A stretch of 47,103 nucleotides of DNA from an uncultured Eudoraea sp. (GCA_947258555.1 CAMYJF010000023.1:1-47103); one strand, 5' to 3'. Positions 16,945 through 23,692 are shown, numbered from the stretch's first letter. The notes: generated by a model not told the origin, from the sequence alone. Translations and numbers: made by a program.

Positions 16945-16952
16945 CAAATATA
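16945..16952 (-). promoter_or_regulatory. -7 box of the glnK-amt-porin operon
   Basis: Minus-strand TATATTTG, an exact TAnnTTTG match, 26 bases before the ATG. Dyad C is centred about 31 bp upstream of its centre, the same spacing as dyad A from the GSII box. Confidence 0.6.
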
Positions 16953-16968
16953 TCAGTATTATAAAAAT

Positions 16969-16989
16969 ACCCCCTAAAAAAAAGGGGGT
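16969..16989. promoter_or_regulatory. Nitrogen-gene dyad, site C
   Basis: ACCCCC-N9-GGGGGT with spacer TAAAAAAAA: a perfect 6-bp arm pair, the best copy in the window. It occupies the -33 region of the glnK promoter. Confidence 0.7.
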
Positions 16990-17022
16990 AATAATTAAAA
17001 AATATGATTTATATAGAAATAT

Positions 17023-17041
17023 ACCCTATAAAATAGAGGGT
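17023..17041. promoter_or_regulatory. Nitrogen-gene dyad, site D
   Basis: ACCCT-N9-AGGGT with spacer ATAAAATAG. Its centre is 53 bp from that of site C, about five helical turns. Confidence 0.55.
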
Positions 17042-17076
17042 AGATAAATATTTATTAAATAATTGGGAATATGGTA

Positions 17077-17096
17077 ACCCTAGAATTGTGAGGGGT
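17077..17096. promoter_or_regulatory. Nitrogen-gene dyad, site E
   Basis: ACCCT-N9-AGGGGT with spacer AGAATTGTG. Its centre is about 54 bp beyond site D, again near five helical turns. It lies just after the crcB stop codon. Confidence 0.5.
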
Positions 17097-17116
17097 GTTA
17101 CATAGACAAAAAAGGA

Positions 17117-17488
17117 TTAGAAGCTACGGACAAGCCATAACCCAAGGAGTACGGTAAGTATACCTATAAGTACACTTGAACCAATATAAAGAGCAGCAAA
17201 GGCCACCTCTCCATTCTTGATCAGGTGCTGACTTTCATATGCGAAGGCTGAAAAAGTGGTGAAGCCCCCGCAGAAACCAGTCGCCAGTATGAGGGCTTGG
17301 TTTTGAGATAAGAGGTCCTGCTTATATGTTAGGCCCAATATGATGCCAATTAGCAGGCACCCCAGGATATTAACCAGAAAAGTACCAAGGTAAAAATTCG
17401 TAAAGAAGGGATTGAAATATTTTCCTAATAGAAAACGGAAACAACTTCCGATACCGCCGCCTAAAAAAACCAGGAAGAGTTGCTTCAT
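17117..17488 (-). CDS. crcB: Fluoride ion channel Fluc
   Basis: 123 residues with four membrane helices, normal for CrcB/Fluc. Recognisable are GGGIGSCFRFLLGKYF at the N-terminus, GTFLVNILGCLLIGI, and ATGFCGGFTTFSAFAYE, whose Phe and Thr/Ser residues line the fluoride path. The protein exports toxic fluoride as an antiparallel dimer. The Asn of VNILGC and the central Na+-site region are intact. A 59-residue membrane microprotein gene ends 17 bases upstream and is probably in the same transcript. I found no fluoride riboswitch. A short palindrome overlaps its start codon. Confidence 0.95.
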   Translation of the reverse strand: MKQLFLVFLGGGIGSCFRFLLGKYFNPFFTNFYLGTFLVNILGCLLIGIILGLTYKQDLLSQNQALILATGFCGGFTTFSAFAYESQHLIKNGEVAFAALYIGSSVLIGILTVLLGLWLVRSF

Positions 17489-17501
17489 ACCTTAAAGGTA
17501 T
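17487..17501. repeat. Palindrome over the crcB start codon
   Basis: ATACCTTAAAGGTAT, perfect 7-base arms around one base, including the first two bases of the crcB ATG and an AAGG that could be a weak ribosome site. A related 13-bp palindrome, ATACCTAAGGTAT, is at 10036-10048. May be a translational stem or an operator. Confidence 0.4.
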
Positions 17502-17505
17502 AAAA

Positions 17506-17685
17506 CTAAATGGCTTCTTTAAGTTCAGGTTCACTTGAATCCATTGCAAGGATCCTGGACTTGGCATTAATTTCTGAAGCAGCCTTGGAAGTGAACGAAA
17601 TTCCTTTCGCGCTTAAAATGCTTACTAAAAGAAGTGCGATATTAAGCACACTCAATACAATAAAAAGTGTAAAAAATGAGACCAT
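17506..17685 (-). CDS. Membrane microprotein, MVSFF family (59 residues)
   Basis: 59 residues starting at ATG 17685. The first 25 residues form one hydrophobic membrane helix (MVSFFTLFIVLSVLNIALLL, then VSIL), followed by a polar Ala/Ser/Lys/Glu tail (KAASEINAKSRILAMDSSEPELKEAI). I regard it as a gene because it has a TAnnTTTG box with a short leader, lies 17 bases before crcB, and shares 12 of its first 20 residues with a 29-residue frame at 33078-33167. The plus-strand frame in the same place is its antisense shadow. No known family is recognised; the location suggests a role near crcB or in the membrane generally. Confidence 0.65.
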   Translation of the reverse strand: MVSFFTLFIVLSVLNIALLLVSILSAKGISFTSKAASEINAKSRILAMDSSEPELKEAI

Positions 17686-17722
17686 AGAAAGTCTTTAACT
17701 AACAACTACTAACAACCTAACG

Positions 17723-17730
17723 CAAAAGTA
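17723..17730 (-). promoter_or_regulatory. -7 box of the microprotein-crcB transcript
   Basis: Minus-strand TACTTTTG, an exact TAnnTTTG match, 37 bases before the microprotein ATG. The leader is rich in GTTAG repeats. Confidence 0.55.
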
Positions 17731-17810
17731 CAGCTTTTCTTATGCAATACGAGGAAAAGTGAAAAATCGGATGGTATTTTTCTTTTTTTATTCGGTTGAC
17801 AATTTTAATC

Positions 17811-17999
17811 TCAAAATTTTAGCAAGTATTTAAGTGCGAAGAGTATAATTAGGAATATGACAAAGACTATACCCACCCATTTAACACCTTTGTAGTTCTT
17901 TTTGTGTAAGGAGGCATCCTTTCTGTAAGCTAGTAAGATGATGAAAGAAAAAACGACAACAAAAAATGCTGCAAATACCAGTTGACCCGTGCTGAACAT
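17811..17999 (-). CDS. Small membrane protein with two transmembrane helices
   Basis: 62 residues: a hydrophobic helix (about 5-24), a basic loop (YRKDASLHKKNYKGVK) and a second helix (about 41-60). The positive-inside pattern suggests both termini face outward and the loop faces the cytoplasm. It resembles small unnamed Flavobacteriaceae membrane proteins. It has a good -7 box at 18016-18023 and is divergent from the NTP pyrophosphohydrolase gene. It is probably not related to the MVSFF microprotein upstream of crcB. Function unknown. Confidence 0.7.
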   Translation of the reverse strand: MFSTGQLVFAAFFVVVFSFIILLAYRKDASLHKKNYKGVKWVGIVFVIFLIILFALKYLLKF

Positions 18000-18005
18000 A
18001 TTCCT

Positions 18006-18023
18006 TATTTTTACGCAAATCTA
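18006..18023. promoter_or_regulatory. Back-to-back -7 boxes of two divergent genes
   Basis: Plus strand TATTTTTA (18006-18013, one mismatch to TAnnTTTG) serves the gene at 18041; minus strand TAGATTTG (18016-18023, exact) serves the gene ending at 17811. The boxes are two bases apart and the transcripts would start inside each other's promoter. Confidence 0.45.
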
Positions 18024-18040
18024 ACCCAAACCCCACGCAT

Positions 18041-18439
18041 ATGAAAAGTAAAATTAATGCTGTCGCACTCTTCCATCAATCATTTGGCCTGGGCATTTCT
18101 AATGAAATGAAGGCCAACCTGGGATCAAATAAGAATCGACTTCGCTACAATCTGATGGATGAGGAAAATCAGGAATACCTTCAAGCTGCTGAACAGGACG
18201 ACCTAATTGAAGTGGCTGATGCGTTGGGCGATATGCTCTATATTCTTTGTGGCACCATTCTGGAACATGGCCTGCAACACAAAATAGAGGAAGTTTTTGA
18301 AGAAATACAGCGAAGTAATATGAGCAAGTTAGGGGCCAATGGCAGACCTATCTATCGCAATGACGGAAAGGTTTTGAAAGGCCCGAATTACTTTCAACCT
18401 AATATCGAAAGGATCCTTCAGAGAGAAAAAGAAAACTGA
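18041..18439 (+). CDS. MazG-like nucleoside triphosphate pyrophosphohydrolase
   Basis: 132 residues of the all-alpha NTP pyrophosphohydrolase superfamily. The metal-binding helices show as EENQEYLQA (E-x2-E pattern, near residues 40-48) and EVADALGDMLYI (E-x2-D, near 57-68). The C-terminal signature RSNMSKLGANGRPIYRNDGKVLKGPNYF is that of the DR2231-like/HisE-related branch, which in characterised members hydrolyses dUTP and similar nucleotides. Likely a cytoplasmic house-cleaning enzyme. Its stop is 8 bases from the convergent ilvE stop. Confidence 0.85.
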   Translation: MKSKINAVALFHQSFGLGISNEMKANLGSNKNRLRYNLMDEENQEYLQAAEQDDLIEVADALGDMLYILCGTILEHGLQHKIEEVFEEIQRSNMSKLGANGRPIYRNDGKVLKGPNYFQPNIERILQREKEN

Positions 18440-18446
18440 TTCGGGA

Positions 18447-19514
18447 CTAGGTAATCGGGTATCGCCATCCGAATTTATCCTCTGAACGATTGTATTGAAT
18501 ATTGATCAATTCTTCCTTTAACAGGCTGGCATAACTCTTTTCCGGCGTGACAAGCTCATAACGTTCTCCCTTATAGCCAAAGCCAAGGATGGGATTGATA
18601 ACCGCTGCTGTGCCACTGCCAAAAATTTCTTTTAGAACGCCGGATTTAGCACCTGCTACTAGTTCGGATACTTTGATGGGCCTGACTTCAACTGGGATGC
18701 CATGGGCTTCGGCAAGGGCAATAACACTTTTACGGGTTACCCCATCTAGGATCCTGTCGCTTGTCGGACAAGTAACCAAGGTATCTCCAAATCGCACAAA
18801 AACATTCATGGTGCCGGCTTCTTCAATATATTCATGCGACTGTGCGTCGGTCCAAATGATTTGCTGGTATCCTTCCTCCTGGGCCAAGTTGGTCGGATAA
18901 AACTGACCGGCATAATTCCCGGCCGCCTTGGTATATCCGAATCCTCCATCCGCAGCCCTGCTATAGTGCTCAGCGATCTTTACACGAACTTCACCACCGT
19001 AGTAAGCTTGTGCCGGAGAACAGATGATCATAAATGTATATTCACCTGCCGGTGTTGCTTTAATTCCAGCTTCTGATGCGATCACAAAAGGTCTTACATA
19101 AAGCGAATTCCCAACACCGGGCTTCACCCATTCTTTGTCTAGTTGTAACAATGTGGTCAGCCCGTCAAAAAAATAACTTTCCGGAAATTCTGGTATAGCC
19201 AAGCGAGCGCTCGACTTGTTAATGCGCCGTAAATTTTCATCAGGTCTGAAGAGCCAAATCTTATCTTCATCATCTTTATAAGCTTTCATTCCCTCAAAAA
19301 CAGCCTGGCCATAGTGAAATACCTTTGCTGAAGGCGCAATGCTAAGAGGACCATAAGGTTGGATCCTGGGTTCTTGCCATTCGCCATTTTTGTATTCACA
19401 GATAAACATATGATCCGTGAATACATCACCAAAAGGCAGATTTTCAAAATTTACCTCGCCTATTCGGGATGTGGAAACTTTATCAACACTAAGTCGCTTT
19501 ACAGATGTACTCAT
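18447..19514 (-). CDS. ilvE: Branched-chain amino acid aminotransferase
   Basis: 355 residues from ATG 19514 (MSTSVKRLSV); the frame extends further upstream but without support. A fold-type IV PLP enzyme of the longer group II type. The PLP lysine is in GYTKAAGNYAGQ, and PYGPLSIAPSAKVFHYGQAVFEGMKAY, YVRPFVIASE, YIEEAGTMNVFV and GSGTAAVINPI are typical. It transfers the amino group between glutamate and the keto acids of Leu, Ile and Val, and works in both synthesis and breakdown. No other BCAA gene is in the window. An Lrp-type regulator occurs 8 kb away, but there is no direct evidence of a link. Confidence 0.95.
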   Translation of the reverse strand: MSTSVKRLSVDKVSTSRIGEVNFENLPFGDVFTDHMFICEYKNGEWQEPRIQPYGPLSIAPSAKVFHYGQAVFEGMKAYKDDEDKIWLFRPDENLRRINKSSARLAIPEFPESYFFDGLTTLLQLDKEWVKPGVGNSLYVRPFVIASEAGIKATPAGEYTFMIICSPAQAYYGGEVRVKIAEHYSRAADGGFGYTKAAGNYAGQFYPTNLAQEEGYQQIIWTDAQSHEYIEEAGTMNVFVRFGDTLVTCPTSDRILDGVTRKSVIALAEAHGIPVEVRPIKVSELVAGAKSGVLKEIFGSGTAAVINPILGFGYKGERYELVTPEKSYASLLKEELINIQYNRSEDKFGWRYPIT

Positions 19515-19621
19515 TTTTTTGGCATTATCGAATCTAAAATTACACATTTATGGGTAGTTCGATCTTCTTTTTTCGCTGAAAATTTAGCAGTTTTGCATTG
19601 AGAATTAAAAAATTGAGGATA

Positions 19622-19988
19622 ATGAAAAGAATTAACATATTGCTTGCACTCTTAGTATTACCAGAAGCTGAAACCGAATGATACCTTGAACGTAAAATTT
19701 CAGGCTCAAGTAAAAGAAGTTTGCCAGAATAAAGGCTGTTGGATGAAGGTTGAACTGGCCAATGGGCACGAAACCATGGTGCGCTTTAAGGATTATGGAT
19801 TTTTTGTCCCAAAAGATATTGCAGGCAGCATGGTAACTATGGAAGGAGCGGCCTTCTTAAAGACTATGACTGTTGAGGAGCAGCTCCACATGGCCGAAGA
19901 TGCAGGCAAGGAAATAGATAGCACACAAATTTCGAAGGACATTATATCATACGGCTTTGAAGCCGCAGGAGTAGAGATCCACCAATAA
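19622..19988 (+). pseudogene. DUF4920 gene broken by an internal deletion/frameshift
   Basis: The ATG at 19622 opens a signal-peptide-like start (MKRINILLALLVL) that runs out of frame and stops at 19681. In another frame, after an in-frame TAG, the DUF4920 body appears as YYQKLKPNDTLNVKF and continues intact to 19988 with KEVCQNKGCWMKVEL, VRFKDYGFFVPKDIAG and VEEQLHMAEDAGK. Relatives have about 35-45 residues between the signal and this point. The missing segment plus the frame change indicate a deletion of roughly 100 bases, or an assembly error. Only a TTG at 19686 could start the remaining 100 residues, which would then be unexported. Confidence 0.65.
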
Positions 19989-19990
19989 AA

Positions 19991-20653
19991 GTGAAACGCA
20001 GTGTTATTACCACCGGAGATGGCTCGACCAGTCTGAAAATTGATGCCTGGGATGAGCCCTATCACTCTCGCCATGGAGCTTTACAGGAATCACAACATGT
20101 ATTTATTAGGGAAGGATTGGCGCAAGTGGATGCACCGAAGGTCGCCATTCTTGAACTGGGTTTTGGGACTGGCTTGAATGCCCTTTTGAGTTACGACTTT
20201 GCAAAAGCGAATTCCAAAATTATAGAATATTACGGGGTCGAAGCCTTTCCCTTGACTCCTGCGGAGGTTTCTGAAATGAATTATACAGAACTGTTAGCAG
20301 ATGAGGGATTGATAAAGATCTTTACAAAATTGCACTTGACTCAACCGGGGGTATGGACAACTATTGATTCATTTTTCTCACTGAAAAATGTAGAAAAACG
20401 CTTTGAGGAATTGCAAGAAACCAAGAAGTTCGATCTTATTTACCACGATGCATTTTCTCCGAAATTACAACCTGAATTATGGGATGAAAAGGCATTTGAA
20501 AAGGGATTTTCCCTTTTGCGATCAGGGGGCAAGTTAGTTACCTATTCAGCTAAAGGTTCTGTAAGAAGAGCGATGGAATCCGTAGGCTTTGTCGTGGAGA
20601 AAGTACCCGGTCCACCAGGAAAACGCGAAATGATCCGTGCAACTAAGGGGTAG
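19991..20653 (+). CDS. mnmD: tRNA 5-methylaminomethyl-2-thiouridine methyltransferase (stand-alone MnmD)
   Basis: 220 residues from GTG 19991. It has the SAM-binding motif ILELGFGTGLNALL (near residues 54-67) and the family signature YHDAFSPKLQPELWDEKAFEK, with PGPPGKREMIRA at the end. This is the methyltransferase half of MnmC, which completes mnm5s2U at the wobble position of some tRNAs; here the oxidase half is absent, as in many Bacteroidetes. The GTG start lies 2 bases after the DUF4920 stop, so the two were probably co-transcribed. No ATG fits the N-terminus. Confidence 0.88.
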   Translation: MKRSVITTGDGSTSLKIDAWDEPYHSRHGALQESQHVFIREGLAQVDAPKVAILELGFGTGLNALLSYDFAKANSKIIEYYGVEAFPLTPAEVSEMNYTELLADEGLIKIFTKLHLTQPGVWTTIDSFFSLKNVEKRFEELQETKKFDLIYHDAFSPKLQPELWDEKAFEKGFSLLRSGGKLVTYSAKGSVRRAMESVGFVVEKVPGPPGKREMIRATKG

Positions 20654-20704
20654 GGACGATGTTAATGTCGAGATAAATACGCGTCGACGGCCGCGGTAAT
20701 AACG

Positions 20705-20712
20705 TAAATTTG
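20705..20712 (+). promoter_or_regulatory. -7 box of the TIGR01777 gene
   Basis: TAAATTTG, an exact TAnnTTTG match, 17 bases before ATG 20730. Confidence 0.5.
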
Positions 20713-20729
20713 ATTGTTTAAGAATTAGT

Positions 20730-21638
20730 ATGCGAATATTGATCACTGGGGCTACGGGTCTTATCGGCAGCGAAATAATTCGCTTGTCGCTGGCACGAGG
20801 ATGGAAGGTAAATTTCCTGAGTCGGCAGCGCAAACGTGTTGAAGAAGAAAATTCCCGGGTTCAAGGCTATTACTGGAATCCTGCTACGGGCGAAATAGAC
20901 ATAAAGTGTTTTGAAGATGTAGATGCCATAATTAACCTGGCTGGAAATAATGTAGCCCACCGGTGGACAGATCGATATAAAGAGGCCATTCTTGAAAGCC
21001 GTATCAATAGCCTCCGTACGCTCCGGCACGCACTGAAACGAAGCGGAAACAAGACAATAACGCATATAGTTTCTGCGTCGGCAATAGGGATTTATCCGAG
21101 CTCGTTAACAGAATTATATAATGAAGAGAGTCCCTATGCAACCGACTTCCTCGGGCAGGTCGTTCAACAATGGGAACGGGAAGCAGATACTTTTTCTTCT
21201 TTGAATATATCGGTTACCAAACTCAGAATTGGTTTAGTACTTGCTACTGAAGGCGGGGCATTGCCCCCGATGATCAGATCTGTTAAGACGCTTACTGCCG
21301 CCACTTTTGGAAATGGAAAGCAATGGCAATCCTGGATCCACTGTGAGGATGTGGCTCAAATGTTTATGTTTTGCGTTGAAAAGAAATGCCAAGGTGTATT
21401 CAATTCCGTTGCGCCCAACCCCATAATTCAGAAGAAATTATTAAAGGAAGTTGCGCGTACTCTCCGAAGGCCCATACTTTTACCCGGCGTTCCTCTATTT
21501 TTTATGAAAATTATCCTGGGGGAAATGGCTACGCTGTTGTATTCGAGTCAGCGCGTTAGCAGCAAAAAGATCGAAACGCACGGATTTTCTTTTAACTACA
21601 CAACTATTACCGCGGCGATCAAGTCTCTCTTGACCTAA
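20730..21638 (+). CDS. TIGR01777 family NAD(P)-dependent epimerase (YfcH-like)
   Basis: 302 residues. The Rossmann start ILITGATGLIGSEIIRLSLARGW holds the glycine-rich nucleotide-binding loop; INLAGNNVAHRWTDRYKEAILESRINSLRTL and the mid-protein SASAIGIYPSS match the TIGR01777/YfcH family of extended short-chain dehydrogenases. The classic YxxxK is not obvious here. The C-terminal DUF1731-like part (GVFNSVAPNPI, RPILLPGVPLFFMKIILGEMA, VSSKKIETHGFSFNY) is complete. Substrate unknown. Confidence 0.88.
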   Translation: MRILITGATGLIGSEIIRLSLARGWKVNFLSRQRKRVEEENSRVQGYYWNPATGEIDIKCFEDVDAIINLAGNNVAHRWTDRYKEAILESRINSLRTLRHALKRSGNKTITHIVSASAIGIYPSSLTELYNEESPYATDFLGQVVQQWEREADTFSSLNISVTKLRIGLVLATEGGALPPMIRSVKTLTAATFGNGKQWQSWIHCEDVAQMFMFCVEKKCQGVFNSVAPNPIIQKKLLKEVARTLRRPILLPGVPLFFMKIILGEMATLLYSSQRVSSKKIETHGFSFNYTTITAAIKSLLT

Positions 21639-21690
21639 ACACAGTCCTCTTTTCATCTTCCTGTTACTTTATTAGACACGCTAAATTTTC

Positions 21691-21707
21691 CGTGACATTT
21701 TGACACG
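21691..21707. promoter_or_regulatory. Imperfect dyad at the grpE promoter
   Basis: CGTGACA-TTT-TGACACG, one mismatched pair. It overlaps the probable -33 TTG at 21700-21702. Possible heat-shock or other regulatory site; no regulator can be named. Confidence 0.3.
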
Positions 21708-21723
21708 TTTAAAGAATTGGCAG

Positions 21724-21731
21724 TACTTTTG
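21724..21731 (+). promoter_or_regulatory. -7 box of grpE-dnaJ
   Basis: TACTTTTG, an exact TAnnTTTG match, 37 bases before ATG 21769. An in-frame alternative start at 21700 lies upstream of this box and is rejected. Confidence 0.6.
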
Positions 21732-21768
21732 CCATCTTAAATCGAGTTTGTACAAAGAATTCATTTAC

Positions 21769-22314
21769 ATGAGCAAAAAGGATAAAAGTCCAGAAATACA
21801 AGATCTGCCGTCGGAAGACGAAACTATCGATCAATCACAGGCCGAAGAAGTTGTTGAAGAGGTTAGCAAGGAAGAGGAATTGGAGCAGGCTTTAGGTACT
21901 GAGAAAGATAAGTTTTTGCGGCTCTTCGCCGAATTTGAGAATTATAAAAAACGGACAACCCGGGAACGGATGGAATTATTCAAGACGGCCGGGCAAGAAG
22001 TCTTGGTTTCTATTTTACCAATTCTTGATGATTTTGACCGGGCCCTGGTTGAAATGGAAAAAGCGAAGGACCAAGAATTGAAAAAGGGTGTTGAATTGAT
22101 CTATAACAAGCTAAAAGAAACCTTAAAGACCAAGGGACTTGAGATTCTGGCTTGTAAAAAAGGGGATGCATTTGATGCCGAGATCCACGATGCGATCACA
22201 CAGATTCCTGCGCCCAATAAAAAATTAAAAGGTAAGATCATTGACGTGGTCGAAAAAGGCTACTCACTGGGAGACAAGATTATCAGGCACCCTAAAGTTG
22301 TAGTTGGAAATTAA
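21769..22314 (+). CDS. grpE: Nucleotide exchange factor GrpE
   Basis: 181 residues from ATG 21769. An acidic N-terminal tail ([27 protein letters not shown]) leads into a long coiled coil ([41 protein letters not shown]) and a C-terminal beta domain with [38 protein letters not shown]. GrpE releases ADP from DnaK and acts as a thermosensor. The DnaJ gene follows after 7 bases. dnaK is not in the window. The upstream dyad may mediate heat control. Confidence 0.96.
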   Translation: MSKKDKSPEIQDLPSEDETIDQSQAEEVVEEVSKEEELEQALGTEKDKFLRLFAEFENYKKRTTRERMELFKTAGQEVLVSILPILDDFDRALVEMEKAKDQELKKGVELIYNKLKETLKTKGLEILACKKGDAFDAEIHDAITQIPAPNKKLKGKIIDVVEKGYSLGDKIIRHPKVVVGN

Positions 22315-22321
22315 GAGCGAA

Positions 22322-23434
22322 ATGAAGGAGGATTTTTACGAAATACTAGGTGTATCTAAAGGCGCAACGGCTGCTGAAATAAAAAAAGCGTACCGTAAGA
22401 AAGCGTTGAAATATCACCCCGATAAAAATCCGGGAGATGCCAAAGCCGAAGAGATGTTTAAGAAAGCAGCTGAGGCCTATGAGGTGCTGAGCAATCCTGA
22501 CAAAAAAGCCCGTTATGACCAGTTTGGACATGCGGCCTTTGACGGAGGCGGATTTGGCGGTGGCGGCATGAATATGGAGGACATCTTCAGTCAGTTTGGA
22601 GATATATTTGGCAGCGCATTTGGCGGTGGTTTTGGAGGTTTTGGTGGTTTCGGTGGTGGTACCAGAAGAGTGAAGGGAAGTAATCTGAGGATTCGGGTAA
22701 AACTCAGCCTTGAAGAAATAGCAAACGGTGTTGAGAAGAAGGTAAAAGTCAAAAGGAAAAAACAAGCGCCCGGAGTTTCCTATACAGTTTGTGGAACCTG
22801 TAATGGGAATGGCCAGGTAACGAGAATCACTAACACCATCCTCGGTCGGATGCAAACCGCAACTACCTGTAATACGTGTAAAGGGAGCGGACAGGTTATT
22901 GACAAAAAACCCGCTGATGCCGATGAATTTGGCTTACTAATTTCCGAAGAAACTGTATTGGTCAAGATCCCTGCCGGTGTAGAAGAAGGAATGCAATTAA
23001 AGGTTGGCGGAAAAGGAAATGATGCACCTGGTGATGGAGTCCCCGGCGATCTTCTTGTAGCCATTGAAACCATTGAGCACCCCACGTTAAAGCGCGAAGG
23101 GGATAACCTGCATTATGACCTTTATATAAGTTTGTCTGAGGCCGTATTAGGCACATCTAAAGAAATAGATGCGGTGACGGGGAAAGTGCGCATCAAGTTA
23201 GAGGCGGGAATTCAATCAGGGAAAATTCTTCGACTCCGAGGCAAAGGGATCAGCAGTATCAATGGATATGGCAGCGGAGATCTTCTGGTCCACGTGAATG
23301 TTTGGACTCCTAAAGAGTTAAACAAAGAACAGCGCGAATTCTTTGAGCGAATGCAGGAAGATGAAAATTTTGAACCGCGTCCTGAGAAGTCCGATAAATC
23401 TTTCTTTGAAAAGGTGAAGGACATGTTCTCCTAA
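22322..23434 (+). CDS. dnaJ: Chaperone DnaJ with a reduced zinc finger
   Basis: 370 residues from ATG 22322. J domain with HPD motif ([10 protein letters not shown], near residues 31-40), then a Gly/Phe-rich linker (about 70-115), a zinc-binding segment and the C-terminal substrate-binding beta domains. The zinc segment holds only two CxxCxGxG-like repeats (CGTCNGNG and CNTCKGSG) instead of four, so only the second zinc site can form. This reduced form is my recollection for other Flavobacteria too. Works with DnaK and the upstream GrpE. A strong terminator follows at 23522. Confidence 0.95.
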   Translation: MKEDFYEILGVSKGATAAEIKKAYRKKALKYHPDKNPGDAKAEEMFKKAAEAYEVLSNPDKKARYDQFGHAAFDGGGFGGGGMNMEDIFSQFGDIFGSAFGGGFGGFGGFGGGTRRVKGSNLRIRVKLSLEEIANGVEKKVKVKRKKQAPGVSYTVCGTCNGNGQVTRITNTILGRMQTATTCNTCKGSGQVIDKKPADADEFGLLISEETVLVKIPAGVEEGMQLKVGGKGNDAPGDGVPGDLLVAIETIEHPTLKREGDNLHYDLYISLSEAVLGTSKEIDAVTGKVRIKLEAGIQSGKILRLRGKGISSINGYGSGDLLVHVNVWTPKELNKEQREFFERMQEDENFEPRPEKSDKSFFEKVKDMFS

Positions 23435-23462
23435 TAAGAATAGGGTTTTTAAAATAAAAACG

Positions 23463-23470
23463 TATATTTG
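23463..23470 (+). promoter_or_regulatory. Orphan -7 box between dnaJ and the ABC gene
   Basis: TATATTTG, an exact TAnnTTTG match, 223 bases upstream of the next gene but only about 50 bases before a strong terminator. Confidence 0.4.
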
Positions 23471-23474
23471 ATTC

Positions 23475-23558
23475 AATATTGGGAAACCAATATTAATTTT
23501 CTTTTTCATAGCAATTTTTTTCCCATCCTTAATCTTTTAAGGGTGGGTTTTGTTTTTT
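23475..23558 (+). ncRNA. Candidate small RNA (two hairpins, terminator)
   Basis: Downstream of the orphan -7 box come a perfect 8-bp stem AATATTGG/CCAATATT with a GAAA tetraloop (23475-23494), a U-rich linker, and the terminator hairpin at 23522-23547. This would be an RNA of about 80 bases. It could equally be no more than a double terminator for dnaJ. Confidence 0.3.
23522..23558 (+). terminator. Intrinsic terminator after dnaJ
   Basis: CCCATCCTTAA (23522-23532) pairs with TTAAGGGTGGG (23537-23547), eleven pairs with one G-U wobble and a TCTT loop, followed by TTTTGTTTTTT. Confidence 0.8.
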
Positions 23559-23670
23559 CGGACAGGGTTTTTGTTTAACCTTTTGATCAAAAGCTAATCT
23601 CATAAGAAGGGTGTAAATCCATTGATTTCTGTTTGAATAAATACCTGAAAAAAGCTAGATACCATTTATC

Positions 23671-23678
23671 TATATTTG
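23671..23678 (+). promoter_or_regulatory. -7 box of the ABC transporter cluster
   Basis: TATATTTG, an exact TAnnTTTG match, 15 bases before ATG 23693. It rules out the earlier in-frame TTG start at 23633. Confidence 0.6.
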
Positions 23679-23692
23679 AAGAAACAAGCTTT

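Noticed and set aside
17510-17698. Plus-strand frame of 62 codons at the crcB upstream region
   Set aside because: It is antisense to the microprotein at 17506-17685, which has a membrane helix, a promoter box on its strand and a paralogue; the plus frame has none of these.
17686-17810. Possible fluoride riboswitch before the microprotein-crcB unit
   Set aside because: I looked for the crcB-motif conserved segments in the leader and did not find them; the leader is only a GTTAG-rich stretch.
22540-22665. GGX-rich repeat in dnaJ as a mobile or micro-satellite element
   Set aside because: This is the normal Gly/Phe-rich linker of DnaJ.
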